Below the pieces are notes generated by a model. That model saw nothing but the letters and a program-made list of their open reading frames with translations. It made no database searches and was not told the DNA's origin. Shown one piece after another: positions 61,854 through 64,000 of a stretch of 64,000 nt of DNA. The DNA comes from Halostagnicola kamekurae (GTDB lineage: Archaea > Halobacteriota > Halobacteria > Halobacteriales > Natrialbaceae), in contig NZ_FOZS01000001.1 of the NCBI RefSeq assembly GCF_900116205.1, forward strand, positions 806,001 through 870,000. The letters run 5' to 3'. How positions within the stretch are numbered: the first letter of the stretch is position 1; every line of letters begins with the position of its first letter. Position numbers and translations under genes: made by a program.

Positions 61854-62732
61854 TCACCGCTCGCACTCTGAAACCGGACTCGTCGGATTCGGAACTGAAC
61901 CCTCCGACTCCGGTACTGCACCCCTCGTGTCCGGTACCGAACCCGTCGTGACGAAAAACGGAACCGATTCCTCGCGGCGGTACTCTCGAGACGCCATCTG
62001 GTCGATCACGTCTCGGCCCATCTCCCGCCAGGAACCGCGCAGGTCGTCGTACTCCGACTCGGTCAGCGCGCCCGCGAGCATCGTCTCGCGGTCGTCCGCT
62101 AGCCCGGATCCGGTCGCTTTCCGCCGGGCGTCGAGCACCGCTCCCTCGCTATAGGGCGGTTCGACGCGTCGGACGTGATCGTACCGGCGCGTCTCGTGGA
62201 CGTCGAGGCCGGCAGATTCGAAGGCCTCGCGCGCTCCCCCGCCCAGCGTCACGTCGGTCCGAACGCCCTCGAGGTAAGCCCGACGCGCCCGCCGCTCGAG
62301 TCGTTCCTCGCGGTCGACGCTCGAGTCGACGTCGACGGCACCGTTGTCGGGTTCGATCGCCGCGACCAGATCGCTCGAGACGCGGGCGAACTCCGCGAGC
62401 GCCGCCGCCGGGTCCGGGAGGTTGATCAACAGGGCCTGACAGACGACCAGATCGAACGCGTCGTCTGCGAACGGGAGCTCGAGCGCGTTTCCGGCGACCG
62501 TCGAGACGCCGTCTCGAGTTCGCGCGCTCTCGAGGAGCGTCGCGTCAACGTCACAGCCGACGACCTCGCCCGGCGAATCGGCGGCGAGGACGGCGCTCAA
62601 CTCGCCGGTTCCACAGCCCACGTCGAGAATCCGGCTCCGTGACTCGAGCGAAAGCGGCTCGAGCGCCGCTCGAGAATCCGCCCACATGCCCTCGCGGGTT
62701 CGACGAAGGTATTCCGCCGTAAACTCGCGCAC
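61854..62732 (-). CDS. Class I SAM-dependent methyltransferase
   Basis: A 292-residue methyltransferase with motif I ILDVGCGTGELSAVLA, the acidic end VGCDVDA, the TVAGNALELPFADDAFDLVVCQALL motif, and FARVSSDLVAAIEPDNG; the C-terminal third is acidic with a low-complexity end (TRGAVPESEGSVPNP). Substrate unknown; UbiE-like ubiquinone or small-molecule methylation would be typical. Start 62732; it is divergent from the amphi-Trp gene. Confidence 0.85.
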   Translation of the reverse strand: MREFTAEYLRRTREGMWADSRAALEPLSLESRSRILDVGCGTGELSAVLAADSPGEVVGCDVDATLLESARTRDGVSTVAGNALELPFADDAFDLVVCQALLINLPDPAAALAEFARVSSDLVAAIEPDNGAVDVDSSVDREERLERRARRAYLEGVRTDVTLGGGAREAFESAGLDVHETRRYDHVRRVEPPYSEGAVLDARRKATGSGLADDRETMLAGALTESEYDDLRGSWREMGRDVIDQMASREYRREESVPFFVTTGSVPDTRGAVPESEGSVPNPTSPVSECER

Positions 62733-62868
62733 GGGTCAACACTGCGGCGTCTCGAGTAAAAGCGGGTCGGTTTCTCCCGCGACGGCTCGCTCCTCTCGTC
62801 GCCGATCGACCGGCCGAGCCTGCGGATTCGCGGCCAACCTATTTCCGATCGATCGGTGATGAGTCCGT

Positions 62869-63117
62869 ATGGGAGATACGACAACCTATACGGACGACCT
62901 CGCGCGAGAAGAAGCGTCGGACCTAATTCAGGAACTGGCTCGAGAGCTCCGCGAGGGCGACACCGCGGAGGTCCGCATCGGGAACAAGATGGTCGAGTTG
63001 TCGCCCGCCTCGGAGGTCGAGTACTCGATCGAAGCCAACGAGCGGTCACCGATGCTCGGGGGTGCTCACGAATCGATCACCGTCGAGGTCTCCTGGTCGG
63101 TGCCGGATAAAAGCTGA
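62869..63117 (+). CDS. Amphi-Trp domain protein
   Basis: An 82-residue protein with the amphi-Trp domain: EEASDLIQELARELREGDTAEVRIGNKMVELSPASEVEYSIEAN, ending in the conserved VEVSWSVPDKS with the Trp. Function unknown; the domain is common and often fused to membrane proteins. ATG 62869 matches the family length. Confidence 0.82.
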   Translation: MGDTTTYTDDLAREEASDLIQELARELREGDTAEVRIGNKMVELSPASEVEYSIEANERSPMLGGAHESITVEVSWSVPDKS

Positions 63118-63249
63118 CATCGGGCGCGACACGTTCGCCGCGGCGGACGTCAGTTCGCTGTGGCGGTCTCGAGTCTGCGGTCGTTCCGCGCGAGTTTACC
63201 GTCGGTTCGTACGGGTTCGTCGTCAGTCCCGCGCCGCCGCGAATCGCGG

Positions 63250-64000
63250 TTAGTCCTCGCGGAGTTCTCTGACTTTCTCGATGTTCCACGCGAAGCCGCG
63301 GCCGTCTTCGGTCGGGGTCTCGAGCGCGAACGGCAGGTCCCGGAGATCCGGGTGGTTCACGATGGCGCGCATGCCGTCCTCGCCGATGTACCCCTCGCCG
63401 ATGAGCGCGTGTTCGTCCTTGTGGGTCCCCACGTCGTGTTTCGAGTCGTTCAAGTGAATGTACTCGAGGTACTCGAGTCCGACCTCGTCGTCGAAGCGGC
63501 CGATCGTCTCGTCGACGGCCGCGGGCGTTGTGAGGTCGTTGCCCGCGACCAGCGTGTGAGCGGTGTCGATGCAGATGCCGATGTCGGTCTCGGTGCGGTC
63601 GATGATCCCCGCGAGGTGGGCGAACTCGCCGCCGAGTTTCGTCCCGCTGCCCGCGTCGGACTCGATGAGGATCGTCACGTCGTCGGGAACCTCGAGGTCG
63701 TCGATGACGCCCGCGGCGTTGTCGAGGCCTCCTTCGACGCCCGCGCCGGTGTGGGCACCCAGGTGGACGTTTACGTAGGGAATGCCGAGGCGTTCGGCCG
63801 CGTCGAGTTCGGCCTGCATGCTCTCTTTTGACTTTCGGCGCAGGTCCTCTTTGGGCGTACAGAGATTGACCAGATACGCGGAGTGGATCACCCATGGTCC
63901 CTCGAGTTTGTCGTCGGTCTCTTCTTTGAACCCCTCGGCGGCTTCCTCGCTGATCTCTGGCTGCGCCCAGACCTGTGGCGAGGTCGTAAACACCTGTCCG
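63250..64000 (-). CDS. nfo: Endonuclease IV (deoxyribonuclease IV), N-terminus beyond window
   Basis: C-terminal part of an AP endonuclease of the Nfo type: [10 protein letters not shown], the metal-binding [36 protein letters not shown] and [16 protein letters not shown] blocks, ending [15 protein letters not shown]. It cuts at abasic sites, complementing OGG in base-excision repair. The gene runs off the right edge, so its start is not visible; the longest in-frame start inside is GTG 63993. Confidence 0.92.
   Translation of the reverse strand, partial: GQVFTTSPQVWAQPEISEEAAEGFKEETDDKLEGPWVIHSAYLVNLCTPKEDLRRKSKESMQAELDAAERLGIPYVNVHLGAHTGAGVEGGLDNAAGVIDDLEVPDDVTILIESDAGSGTKLGGEFAHLAGIIDRTETDIGICIDTAHTLVAGNDLTTPAAVDETIGRFDDEVGLEYLEYIHLNDSKHDVGTHKDEHALIGEGYIGEDGMRAIVNHPDLRDLPFALETPTEDGRGFAWNIEKVRELRED

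Overview
The window is haloarchaeal chromosome. The evidence is high GC with strong third-position GC bias, very acidic proteins, archaeal TFB, aIF1A and aIF2-beta, TATA-type promoters close to start codons, a bacterioruberin pathway, Bat-type HTH regulators, DUF7344 regulators and the cdrL/cdrS-ftsZ2 arrangement. The very frequent CTCGAG hexamer and a glutaredoxin-thioredoxin reductase fusion fit the Natrialba/Natrinema/Haloterrigena group; that placement is inference. No rRNA, CRISPR array or intact insertion sequence was seen.

Layout. 0.5-11.3 kb: redox, transcription, repair and translation genes (Grx-TrxR, DUF389, TFB, UPF0058, UPF0212, OGG, acylphosphatase, YkgJ-like, alcohol dehydrogenase, aIF1A). 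11.7-16.0 kb: C50 carotenoid genes crtD-lyeJ-cruF converging on crtB. 16.3-31.8 kb: ornithine cyclodeaminase family protein, MsrB, YihY, a large Bat-like multidomain sensor, glutamate dehydrogenase with a 46-aa zinc-ribbon gene in front, a second Bat-type HTH protein, ArsA/Get3-like ATPase, CstA and YchF-like GTPase. 32.1-37.0 kb: a SipW/TasA-type locus with two paralogous membrane HTH proteins, two twin-arginine SipW-dependent secreted proteins, a signal peptidase and a third SipW-motif protein with a long acidic tail. 37.2-42.6 kb: GNAT, a winged-helix/zinc-ribbon protein, an overlapping deacetylase-formyltransferase pair, and aIF2-beta fused to TRAM. 43.1-49.3 kb: late cobamide assembly and salvage genes (HAD, cbiB, cobS, cobY, cobT, cobD, cbiZ), mostly with overlapping ends. 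50.4-51.6 kb: a short GlpA-like oxidoreductase.

51.6-55.5 kb is a lower-GC integrated element lying against the 3' end of a tRNA-Tyr gene. It holds a C-terminal integrase remnant, a candidate origin with GAGTGT repeats, two overlapping replication-type genes that each carry one -1 frameshift (the second is primase-polymerase-like), and an AT-rich FkbM-type methyltransferase cargo gene. To its right are cdrL, then cdrS-ftsZ2 behind an unusually large dyad, followed by NcsA-like tRNA thiolation, an alpha/beta hydrolase, a methyltransferase, an amphi-Trp protein and the 3' part of endonuclease IV, which runs off the window.

Together this is mostly core haloarchaeal chromosome with two accessory islands: the SipW/TasA-type locus, possibly an extracellular-fibre system, and the decaying tRNA-Tyr element. 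The most interesting non-coding signals are the dyad before cdrS-ftsZ2, the paired GTATAC-centred sites and the GNRA hairpin at the SipW locus, and the iteron-like repeats in the element.
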